From an uncultured Bacteroidia bacterium (lineage in GTDB: Bacteria > Bacteroidota > Bacteroidia > Bacteroidales > F082): a stretch of DNA of 36,117 bases. The stretch's first letter is position 1. Each line of letters begins with the position of its first letter. Position numbers and translations under genes: made by a program. The DNA lies in NCBI GenBank assembly GCA_902767725.1, contig CACXIM010000072.1, positions 1-36,117 on the forward strand, read 5' to 3'. Of the stretch, positions 13,494 through 21,033 are shown in pieces. The notes beneath the pieces are model-generated. The model saw only the letters and a list, made by a program, of their open reading frames with translations. It did no database searches and was not told the origin of the DNA.

Positions 13494-15131
13494 TTAAAAC
13501 TCATTCTCAAAAAATCCTTCGTTGGTCTTGCGCATCGAGATGCCGTCCCAGGTGTATTCGACGCGGCTTTTCTCGTTGCTTTCGTCTCTGTGGACAATCT
13601 CCATGGCATCGTCCCTGAAATTGACACCAACGACCTTGACAAAGCGGAATCCACCCGCATTAGTCTCATAGTCATTCATGCCTGGCTCAACCTCAGCCCC
13701 GGTCACTTTCCCATCCTTGAACACATAGGTCTCGATAGGCGAATAGCCTGCATCCACTTCGTCGCCCTCATCTCCGGGTTGCCAATCTGTAGTCACATAC
13801 ACCTTGAAGCCACCAGCCTTCAGAGGATAACAATGCAAATAGTATTGGAAGACATCGCAGTAGCCGTCACAACTGCGGTTATACAGCTCCCTGAAATAAT
13901 AGAGCGAGTTGATGTCGTAATAAGCTTTCCCGCAATCGGGATAACCATCGAACAGACTGGCTTCATCCATGGCTGCCTTGAGTGCTTGCATGTCGCAGGT
14001 GTCACTCTCCCAATGGTGGGGCTTGTAGATACGGATATACTGCACCGTGGCATCGTGCCTGAACTTAGGATTCGCGATCTCGCCATCCACGAAGCTGCCG
14101 TCGATGGCATCTTTCGGGCCCACATAATCGATGCGATTTTCTGTGTATTCACTTTCTTCGGTCACGACAAATTCGCCCTCCTTATAGTATGCCTTGTTTT
14201 CGAGTGCACCTTTGTAGAGCAGTCTGTTGAGCGTGTCGCCTATCTTACCGCGGTAATAGGTCAAGTCCTTGGCAAAGACGTCGATGGCCTGAATCTTGCC
14301 TGCCCCATCGGGATGAAGTTTGAGGAAAGGCTCTCCATCGCGGTTGAAGACGAGCACCTCGCCTTCGTAGCGCTTGCTGAGTCCAGGCAACTCTTCGGGC
14401 ATGCTGTCGTTCAGATGGAGGCCGCCCAAACCATCTCGATCGATAAGGTCATAGGTTCGCTCCTCATTGTTGAGGATCGGGACAAAGCTTTCGCCGTTCC
14501 ACACATATCTCCTTTCGGACAGCACGGACAAGAACCTATCGTCATAGTTGAGGCTCTCCACATTCACGAGCAGCGTATCGCCTTTGACTCCGTAGAGCAG
14601 GCGGTCGTTCCACTCCAACTTGAATTCGTTGATTTCGTCGTCACCGATGCCATACAGGAGGAAGGGATAGGGCACCATCTCTTCCATGGTAGGCATGGGC
14701 AACATGCCTGTCACAGGATTCAAGGCGTCATCCTTGTAGATGTAGGTCTTCACAGTCTGGTCGCAGCCGTCGAAGCAGCCCTCGTTGACCAGCATGGCCA
14801 TCCAGCCGCCGTTGTTGAGCGGGAAGCAGTCGACGTTGAACAAGAAGTTGCCTCCTTCCATATACAGTTCCGGGCTACTGTCTTTGCCTTCACTGAAGCC
14901 GAAATGGCGGCGGCAGGAGTCAGGGCAGGTGAAGGTCATGGTTTGAAACCTTTCCTCCAAGTCCCCCTTAGGGATGCGTTCGAAGATCTCGAAGGCGATG
15001 CCCTTGTCGTCGACTCTTGGCGCCTCCACGGGTGTGTCGTCTTTCTTTTCCTTCTTGTCGCCAAAACAGCCGTAGCCGATAAACAGCAAGGCTAATGCTG
15101 TTATGGCTAAATTGTACTTTCTTCTTTTCAT
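13494..15131 (-). CDS. Large lipoprotein with internally repeated modules, unknown function
   Basis: 545 residues. The signal ends GYGC, a relaxed lipobox, followed by FGDKKEKKDD, an acidic/lysine stretch like those that send Bacteroidota lipoproteins to the surface. The N-terminal part (about 88-140) and the C-terminal part (about 415-475) are similar to each other: both have a Cys-rich FPLNNGGW or YPLKAGGF core followed by a TYIYKDD or TYVFKDG strand. The middle (about 235-370) resembles the lipoprotein at 11597. This looks like a protein built by module duplication. No known family could be named. The open frame on the opposite strand is a shadow. Confidence 0.8.
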   Translation of the reverse strand: MKRRKYNLAITALALLFIGYGCFGDKKEKKDDTPVEAPRVDDKGIAFEIFERIPKGDLEERFQTMTFTCPDSCRRHFGFSEGKDSSPELYMEGGNFLFNVDCFPLNNGGWMAMLVNEGCFDGCDQTVKTYIYKDDALNPVTGMLPMPTMEEMVPYPFLLYGIGDDEINEFKLEWNDRLLYGVKGDTLLVNVESLNYDDRFLSVLSERRYVWNGESFVPILNNEERTYDLIDRDGLGGLHLNDSMPEELPGLSKRYEGEVLVFNRDGEPFLKLHPDGAGKIQAIDVFAKDLTYYRGKIGDTLNRLLYKGALENKAYYKEGEFVVTEESEYTENRIDYVGPKDAIDGSFVDGEIANPKFRHDATVQYIRIYKPHHWESDTCDMQALKAAMDEASLFDGYPDCGKAYYDINSLYYFRELYNRSCDGYCDVFQYYLHCYPLKAGGFKVYVTTDWQPGDEGDEVDAGYSPIETYVFKDGKVTGAEVEPGMNDYETNAGGFRFVKVVGVNFRDDAMEIVHRDESNEKSRVEYTWDGISMRKTNEGFFENEF

Positions 15132-15195
15132 AAGGTCATAAGTAACTATTCAAAATCAAACTGCAATAATATAAGCTTTTTAGCTGTAAGCAATC

Positions 15196-15243
15196 AGCCG
15201 TCAGCTTTCAGCTTGGTAGCACCATGGCTGACTGCTGACGGCC
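15196..15243. repeat. Inverted repeat of AGCCGTCAGC words
   Basis: Left arm AGCCGTCAGCTTTCAGC (15196-15212) and right arm GCTGACTGCTGACGGCC (15227-15243) are near-perfect reverse complements around a short loop. It lies in the 161-bp gap between two lipoprotein genes on the minus strand. The rest of that gap is AT-rich and carries only a weak promoter-like TATTATTG before the gene at 15131. Confidence 0.8.
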
Positions 15244-15292
15244 AAATTCTCTTGCCTTTTATGTAAACTAATTTTGCCCATCTACTTATGAA

Positions 15293-16228
15293 TTAATAGC
15301 CTACACTGGCTTGGAACTCCACGGGTTGGTTGAATCCTTGTCCTGACAAGTCGAGACCCTCGATAGGATTGACGACAAACTTGGAGGGATCGTCGCAATA
15401 ACTCAACTCAAACACGCCTTTTTCAGAGATTTCCGAAGTTTTCGGGTCAGTACTGAGGTCGGAGGCGTCAATCAGTCGGGTCAGCTCGTAGCCATAACGG
15501 AACACCATCCCATCCCAATCCATCGCGATGGGCCAAAAACGGCCTTGCTTCTCCACAACAGCCTCTTCCTGTAAACGTTCCTCAACAAATCTCATCTTCC
15601 AATCGGATGAGAGGTTCAAGGTGTAAAGGGTCGTGGGCCACTCCGGGTCGTCGCCGTAAACATAATGCTTCAACCAGTTGTATAATGTGTACTCAACCAC
15701 TTCGTATTCATTGCCCTCCTCATCCAGTCCATAGATGGTGACATAATCGTAGAACACGGTACCGTCCTCGTCCTCCCAAGGACCTCCAGGACCATCTGTG
15801 AAGCCTACAATGTTGTCCATGGGTATCTCAGTAGCTTCCAAATCGCCCGTTGAAACGGTGTTCCAAAGGCTTAGCATCTGCACCTTGCCCTCTTCAGTGA
15901 GCACGCAGAGGATGGGGTTATAGTCCTGACCCATGTCGGCAATGATGAAGTTTTTCGGTGCACCTTTCAGCCCTTCCACTTTGACAGGCTCATCAGGCAA
16001 ACGATACGAGTCGTCGTCGACGATGCCAGTAGGCAGGATCTGGTCCTTGTGGAAGGTGAGCCACATACCACCATCTTTGATTTCACCCGAGATGGCGGGC
16101 TGGTCGTCAGATATGGTGACGTAATCCTGCGACAGCTCCGTCGTATCTTCATCTACAGGTTGGTTGTTTGTGCCACATGAGGCAAAGAGAAGAAATGCCA
16201 AGGATAAGGCAAGGTAAATGTGTTTCAT
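15293..16228 (-). CDS. Acidic lipoprotein, unknown function
   Basis: 311 residues with a lipobox (LLFASC, Cys19 followed by GTNNQPVDEDTTEL). The mature protein is acidic, rich in Asp, Glu and aromatic residues, with no membrane segment. Segments such as DGTVFYDYVTIYGLDEEGNE suggest a beta-rich fold. It is first in the minus-strand lipoprotein cluster and is preceded by a TAnnTTTG element at 16258-16265, divergent to the OppDF promoter. I do not recognise the family. Confidence 0.78.
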   Translation of the reverse strand: MKHIYLALSLAFLLFASCGTNNQPVDEDTTELSQDYVTISDDQPAISGEIKDGGMWLTFHKDQILPTGIVDDDSYRLPDEPVKVEGLKGAPKNFIIADMGQDYNPILCVLTEEGKVQMLSLWNTVSTGDLEATEIPMDNIVGFTDGPGGPWEDEDGTVFYDYVTIYGLDEEGNEYEVVEYTLYNWLKHYVYGDDPEWPTTLYTLNLSSDWKMRFVEERLQEEAVVEKQGRFWPIAMDWDGMVFRYGYELTRLIDASDLSTDPKTSEISEKGVFELSYCDDPSKFVVNPIEGLDLSGQGFNQPVEFQASVGY

Positions 16229-16257
16229 GGCGTGATGTTTTAATGTGTTTGATTCTA

Positions 16258-16265
16258 CAAAAATA
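16258..16265 (-). promoter_or_regulatory. -7 promoter element for the lipoprotein cluster
   Basis: On the minus strand this reads TATTTTTG, about 30 nt before the ATG at 16228. Confidence 0.65.
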
Positions 16266-16296
16266 CTAAAAAACCAATAAACCGATAAAAAAAGAC

Positions 16297-16304
16297 TATT
16301 TTTG
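16297..16304 (+). promoter_or_regulatory. -7 promoter element for the OppDF gene
   Basis: TATTTTTG matches TAnnTTTG, 16 nt before the ATG at 16321. It is divergent to the element at 16258-16265. Confidence 0.7.
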
Positions 16305-16320
16305 CACGAAATACCACAAA

Positions 16321-18105
16321 ATGACCGAACCCTTACTCTCCATAAGGAACCTCAAAGTCGCCTTCAAGCACGAAAACCAATGGGTGGAAGCCGTCCACGG
16401 CATCGACCTCGACGTGATGGCGGGTCGAACCTTGGGCCTCGTTGGCGAGTCGGGATCAGGCAAGTCGGTGAGCTCGTTGGCGGTGATGCGCCTGCTCAAC
16501 GAGCGGGTGAGCCGCATCGAGGCCGACAGCATCTGCATCGAAGGCGAGGAAATCAAAGACTTCACCGAGAGCCAGATGGCCGAGGTGCGCGGCAAGCGCA
16601 TCGCCATGATCTTCCAGGAGCCCATGACATCGTTGAATCCGGTGTATAAATGCGGGTATCAGGTTAGTGAGATGATATTGCAACATGAGGGGAAATCGGC
16701 CCTTCGACAGGCTCAGGGTCCTAATTCTGTCAGCAAGAAGGCAGCCAAGGAGCGCGTCATCGAGCTCTTCAAGCAGGTGATGCTACCACGGCCTGAGGCC
16801 ATCTACGACAGCTATCCGCACGAGCTCTCGGGCGGACAGAAGCAGCGCGTGATGATCGCTATGGCCATCGCCTGCCATCCACAGCTGCTCATCGCCGATG
16901 AGCCGACAACGGCCTTGGACGTCACCGTGCAGTTGGAAATCCTGAAACTGCTGCGCAAGCTACAGGCCGAGACGGGCATGGGCATGATCTTTATCACCCA
17001 CGACCTCGGTGTGGTGGCCGAGATCGCCGATGACGTCGCGGTGATGCACAACGGCGAAATCCTCGAACGCGGCACGGTCGGCGAGATAATGAGCCACCCC
17101 AAACATCCTTACACACAAGGTCTCCTCGCCTGTCGTCCGCCCATGGACGTGCGCCTCAAGCGCCTTCCTATCGTCAAGGAGTTTCTCGACGGACAGTGGC
17201 AAGGCGGCAAGGCGCAGATTCTGCACGACCTTCAGATCACCAAGGCGGAACGCAAGGCACACCTCGAACGGCTCTATAGCAAGCAGCCCCTGCTGAAGGT
17301 GGAACAACTGAAAACCTGGTACCCCCTGCGCAAGGGCGTGTTCAGCCGTGTCTATGACCACGTGAAGGCCGTCGACGACGTCACGCTCGACGTCTACGAA
17401 GGCGAGACCCTCGGTCTCGTGGGCGAGTCGGGCTGTGGCAAGACCACTTTAGGGCGCAGCATTCTACGCCTAGCCGATCCTACAGGCGGCAAGATTTGGT
17501 TTGACGGCGTGGAAGTGACTGCGCTAAAGGGACAAGCCCTGCGCGACTTCCGCAAGCAGGCGCAAATCGTGTTTCAAGACCCTTACTCAAGCCTCAACCC
17601 ACGCATCACCATCGGTGAGGCTATCGCTGAGCCCATGCGGGTGCATCATTGTGAGACTGTAGGGCCTTTGACGGGCTCAAGCACCCTCAGGAACGCAGTA
17701 TGTGAGTTATTGGAGCAAGTGGGACTGAAGGCTGAGCATTACGACCGTTATCCGCATGAGTTCTCTGGCGGACAGCGACAACGCATCTGCATCGCGCGCG
17801 CCTTGGCGGTCAACCCAAGGTTAGTCATCTGCGACGAGTCGGTGTCGGCCTTGGACGTGTCGGTACAAGCGCAGGTTCTCAATTTGCTCAATCGATTGAA
17901 GGAAGAGCGTGGACTGACTTACATATTCATCTCACACGACCTCAGTGTGGTTCGTTTCATGAGCGACCGCGTCGTGGTGATGTATAACGGTAAGCCTGTA
18001 GAAATAAACGAAGCGGATGCTCTCTTCGAACATCCGCTTAACGCTTATACCAAAAAATTGATTGATGCCCTACCAGGCAGGGAACATCACTTCAGCAACA
18101 CTTGA
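16321..18105 (+). CDS. OppD-OppF fusion: peptide ABC transporter with two ATPase domains
   Basis: Cytoplasmic ATPase that would power a peptide importer with permeases such as OppC. Its 594 residues hold two complete ABC domains. Domain 1: Walker A GESGSGKS (42-49), Q-loop Gln99, signature LSGGQ (169-173), Walker B LLIADEP (189-195). Domain 2: Walker A GESGCGKT (368-375), signature FSGGQ (481-485), Walker B LVICDES (501-507). The OppD-type linker has [13 protein letters not shown]. Both domains carry a short insert at equivalent positions (127-134 and 448-457), encoded by the palindromic element also found in oppC, and local codon use changes there. Its 3' end overlaps the convergent M49-like gene by 19 bp. 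Confidence 0.95.
   Translation: MTEPLLSIRNLKVAFKHENQWVEAVHGIDLDVMAGRTLGLVGESGSGKSVSSLAVMRLLNERVSRIEADSICIEGEEIKDFTESQMAEVRGKRIAMIFQEPMTSLNPVYKCGYQVSEMILQHEGKSALRQAQGPNSVSKKAAKERVIELFKQVMLPRPEAIYDSYPHELSGGQKQRVMIAMAIACHPQLLIADEPTTALDVTVQLEILKLLRKLQAETGMGMIFITHDLGVVAEIADDVAVMHNGEILERGTVGEIMSHPKHPYTQGLLACRPPMDVRLKRLPIVKEFLDGQWQGGKAQILHDLQITKAERKAHLERLYSKQPLLKVEQLKTWYPLRKGVFSRVYDHVKAVDDVTLDVYEGETLGLVGESGCGKTTLGRSILRLADPTGGKIWFDGVEVTALKGQALRDFRKQAQIVFQDPYSSLNPRITIGEAIAEPMRVHHCETVGPLTGSSTLRNAVCELLEQVGLKAEHYDRYPHEFSGGQRQRICIARALAVNPRLVICDESVSALDVSVQAQVLNLLNRLKEERGLTYIFISHDLSVVRFMSDRVVVMYNGKPVEINEADALFEHPLNAYTKKLIDALPGREHHFSNT
16698..16722. repeat. Palindromic CCCTTCGACAGGCTCAGGG element in OppDF, copy 1
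   Basis: GGCCCTTCGACAGGCTCAGG continues to GTCCT. It is translated as ALRQAQGP (residues 127-134), a different frame from the oppC copy. It lies between Q-loop and signature motif of ATPase domain 1. Confidence 0.8.
17662..17691. repeat. Degenerate copy of the palindromic element in OppDF, copy 2
   Basis: GGGCCTTTGACGGGCTCAAG continues to CACCCTCAGG. It is translated as [10 protein letters not shown] (448-457), the same frame as in oppC. It lies between Q-loop and signature of ATPase domain 2, the position equivalent to copy 1. Confidence 0.65.
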
Positions 18106-19636
18106 GGGCCCATGTTGTAGTAGATGTCGACAGGGATGCCTGCGGCATTCACACGGTCGAGATCAGCTTGAAGCTCGGGTTTGATAACGCTCATCTCACC
18201 CATCCAAGTTTTGGTGGCTTCATAGTCGCCATCGCCTTGGTGCTTGAGAATGTCACCCGCCAGCTTCTCCACTGCCACTTTCATCTTCTCGAAGTCGATG
18301 GCATAACGACCATCGGCATTGCGGACAAAAGCGCCTTCATTTTGGAAATAATTGAAGGTAAGCATATTGGCTTTACCATGAGCACTGGCAGCGCCGAAAC
18401 GCACTGATCGGAAGATGCCGGCCATAAAAGTGGTGTAGTTGTCTTCCATGGTGGTATTGGTGTACTCGCCCATCTCGGCCAACTTGGTGACAAGGTAGAG
18501 ACCCAGCACATCTGCCTTAGCCTCTTCGAGGGCATTGTACTGGTTACTCAAAGCCTCGCGCACGGTGCCCTTACCCGTGATGGTATTCTTGATACCCATG
18601 CCGTGGGCAGTCTCGTGGAACATCACGTTGGCAAAGAAGGCGTCAAACTTGATGTGTTCCATTGATTCAGGGGTCATCAACTCTTTGGAAATAGGCTCAA
18701 GGATCTTGTCGAACTTGGCCTGCATGGCATTCTTGAGTTGGAGCTTGCGGGTGCCGCGTTGCAGTTGTACGCGCTCGTCGTTAGGCAGGTTGATGGCAAT
18801 GGTCTTGCTGTTGGCGTTGCAATCGCCAGCGTAGTAAACAACATCATAGGCAGCCAAGTCGACATCGCTTCCAGGCACTTCCTTCTTATATTCAGCAGGC
18901 ACGGGAAGCTGCTTCTGAAGTTCAGGCACGAAAGCTGCATAGCGGGCCAACTGCTTGGTCCATTCTTGGTCTTTGATGAGGATGAAGACTGCATGTCACT
19001 CTCAAGGTAGTCATCGGTACGGAGGGCCTTGGCACGAAGGCGGAGATATTCAGCAAACTCTTCATCGCCAGCCAATTCAGAAGCATCGTCAAGCAACGAG
19101 GCAGCCTTCTTGATCTGCTGCTCGAAGTAGTCGTGATACCACACACATTTCAATGCGCCATTTTCGTCGCGAACGATCATGGTGTATTGACTAGTCTTGT
19201 TCGGGTCGTCAAAGGCATTCCATTCCTCCTCAGTCATGTCTGCAGGATAGAAGCGGGCGCCAGCGGGTTTGTCACCAATGCCTTCAACAAAGGGTTTGTT
19301 GCCATCTAGGCCATCCCAAGGGCCGTAGGCGATGGCGGCTAATTTCTTGATGTCGGCGTTGTCGCCAATGCGGGTCATAAGTTCTTCCTTGTCACCGTAG
19401 TTCTCCATCCAAAAGAGGTTGTCCATGATGTCGGCAGCTTCGAAGAGCAGTCCGAGCATCTCGCGCTCGTTGTCGCTGAGATGGTCGATGTTGGTGGTGA
19501 GAGTGTACTCTGCGTATTTGTCAGAGAGCTTTTTGGTTTGCTGAACGGGCTCAGGAGTCGGCTCAGGCTTGGGTGTGTCGCAGGCAGTGGCGATGAGAGC
19601 CACGATTGCCATTAATGGTAAAAGTTTGATTTTCAT
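18087..19636 (-). pseudogene. M49-like (dipeptidyl-peptidase III type) metallopeptidase lipoprotein, interrupted
   Basis: The start at 19636 gives a lipoprotein signal (ALIATAC, Cys19) and a Pro/Glu linker PKPEPTPEPV. The frame continues to RTDDYLESDM near 18995. The rest lies in another frame, from VFILIKDQEWTKQLARY (about 18988) to the stop at 18087, and holds the zinc motif HETAHG and a later EEAKAD, which recall HExxxH/EExxxE-type motifs of M49 peptidases. From memory of related proteins, a segment of about 30 residues (with GPIExYEDQLFGYK) is missing at the junction. The product as given would be a truncated lipoprotein. The assignment to M49 rests on the motif pattern and is moderately sure. 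Confidence 0.72.
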
Positions 19637-19683
19637 ACGATTCTATGTTTAATTATAATACAATGGTCAATACAATCATTCAG

Positions 19684-19771
19684 CCGTCATGGCGGAGGAA
19701 CATCCGCCATCTCCTGAGCAAAGAGGAATCCCCATAGCGTAGGAGATCGCGGATCAAGTCCACGATGACGG
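19684..19771. repeat. Hairpin-forming dispersed element, copy 2 (GGCGGA family)
   Basis: Outer arms CCGTCAT and ATGACGG enclose GGCGGAGGAACATCCGCC and a second arm region with CGCGGATCAAGTCCACG. The segment CATGGCGGAGG(A/C)ACATCCGCC followed by ATCTCCT is shared with the copy at 3992-4086. On the minus strand it starts 11 nt after the stop codon of the acyl-CoA dehydrogenase gene. Confidence 0.85.
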
Positions 19772-19782
19772 TTGCAGCAGGA

Positions 19783-20925
19783 TCAGCATCCAATGGCTCT
19801 CGAAATCACCAAGCGGAGGATTTCGGAGGTGCCTTCACCGATTTGGAGGATGCGTTGGTCGCGATAGAAACGCTCCATGTCGAACTCCTTGAGCAGGCCG
19901 TGACCGCCCATCACCTGTACGGCATTGTCGCAAACCTCTGCAGCCACCTCCGAACAATAGAGCTTGGCCATAGCGGCTTCCTTGCCGAAGGGGCGGTGCT
20001 GATCCTTGAGCCAACAGGCGTGGTAGAGCAGATTCCTCGCGGCCTCAATCTTCATGGCCATGTCAGCCAACTTGAAGCTGACAGCCTGGAATTTGCAGAC
20101 CGGCTTGCCAAACTGCACGCGTTTCTTCGAGTAGGATAAGGCCATCTCGTAGGCGCCTTGTGCACAGCCCAATCCCATGGCGGCGATGGAAAGACGGCCC
20201 GAATCGAGGGTGGCGAGCATGATGTGGGAACCTTCGCCAGGCTTGCCTAAAATGCAATCTTCGGATAAACGGACATCGTTGAATACGAGTTTGCCCGTGT
20301 TGGAAGCACGCCACATCATCTTGTCGTGCATGGGTGTTTGGGTGAAGCCTTCCTTCTTGTTCTCCACCAACAAGGCGGTGAACTCAGGCTTGCCGTCCTT
20401 TTCACCAGAAATCGCTTGCACGGTGGTTCCCAAACTAATTGGGGTAGCGCTGTTAGTGATAAATATCTTGGAACCATTGAGGTGCCATAATGTGCCGTCA
20501 AACTTGGCGGTTGTCTTGGTGCCACGCGAGTCGCTGCCAGCGTCTTCCTCGGTGAGGCCGAAGCCCCAAAGACGGTCTTTGCAAAGTTGTGGCAGGTATT
20601 TGCGCTTTTGCTCTTCCGTACCATAGTCCTTGATGGGACCTATGCCCAAAGAGTTGTCGGCGGCAATAGTGGCCGCGGTGGAACCGTCAACGCGGGCAAG
20701 CTCCTCAACAGCAATTATATAGCTCAAGTTGTCAAGGCCTTGACCACCATATTCTTTCGGAACGGTCATTCCCAAAAGGCCTAGTTCGGCCATTTTTAGG
20801 GTCAAGCCTACATCGAAATGTTGCTCTTCGTCATTTTCGCGGGCGACGGGTTTCACTTCCTGTTCGGCGAAGTCGCGCACACGCTGGCGTAGGGCTTCCT
20901 GTTCTTGTGTGAGGTCGAAATTCAT
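19783..20925 (-). CDS. Acyl-CoA dehydrogenase, short/medium-chain type
   Basis: FAD enzyme that oxidises an acyl-CoA to the 2-enoyl-CoA. Its full length of 380 residues is usual for the family. Visible features are the N-terminal helical domain (LTQEQEALRQRVRDFAEQEV), the FAD-binding GFGLTEEDAGSDSRGTKTTA region, GKPVCKFQAVSFKLADMAM, and the C-terminal YRDQRILQIGEGTSEI. Glu364 in IGEGT occupies the standard catalytic base position, which argues for a butyryl- or similar acyl-CoA dehydrogenase and against isovaleryl-CoA dehydrogenase. It lies 108 bp after the biotin carboxylase gene and may be co-transcribed. No electron-transfer flavoprotein genes are next to it. Confidence 0.95.
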   Translation of the reverse strand: MNFDLTQEQEALRQRVRDFAEQEVKPVARENDEEQHFDVGLTLKMAELGLLGMTVPKEYGGQGLDNLSYIIAVEELARVDGSTAATIAADNSLGIGPIKDYGTEEQKRKYLPQLCKDRLWGFGLTEEDAGSDSRGTKTTAKFDGTLWHLNGSKIFITNSATPISLGTTVQAISGEKDGKPEFTALLVENKKEGFTQTPMHDKMMWRASNTGKLVFNDVRLSEDCILGKPGEGSHIMLATLDSGRLSIAAMGLGCAQGAYEMALSYSKKRVQFGKPVCKFQAVSFKLADMAMKIEAARNLLYHACWLKDQHRPFGKEAAMAKLYCSEVAAEVCDNAVQVMGGHGLLKEFDMERFYRDQRILQIGEGTSEILRLVISRAIGC

Positions 20926-20955
20926 TTTGGTGAGATTTCAGGTTTATTCTTATGT

Positions 20956-21030
20956 GCTACTGGTTTTTGGCCGCTGGCTTCTGGCCGCCCAAACGATGCT
21001 GCCAGAGGCCAGTTGTCAGTTGCCAAAAGC
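20956..21030. repeat. Inverted repeat of TGGC words between biotin carboxylase and acyl-CoA dehydrogenase
   Basis: CTGGTTTTTGGCCGCTGGCT is followed by TCTGGCCGCC on the left, and GCCAGAGGCCAGTTGTCAGT then TGCCAAAAGC on the right. The halves are imperfect reverse complements built of short TGGC/GCCA words. On the minus strand the element starts 4 nt after the stop codon of the biotin carboxylase gene. Confidence 0.75.
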
Positions 21031-21033
21031 TAT

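Noticed and set aside
13482-15095. 537-codon open frame antisense to the large lipoprotein gene
   Set aside because: No signal or motif; the minus-strand protein has a proper lipoprotein start, internal repeats and a paralogous module.
19540-19580. GGGCTCAGG words in the M49-like gene as a further copy of the opp element
   Set aside because: They encode the repetitive Pro/Glu linker PEPTPEP on the other strand and lack the CCCTTCGAC half.
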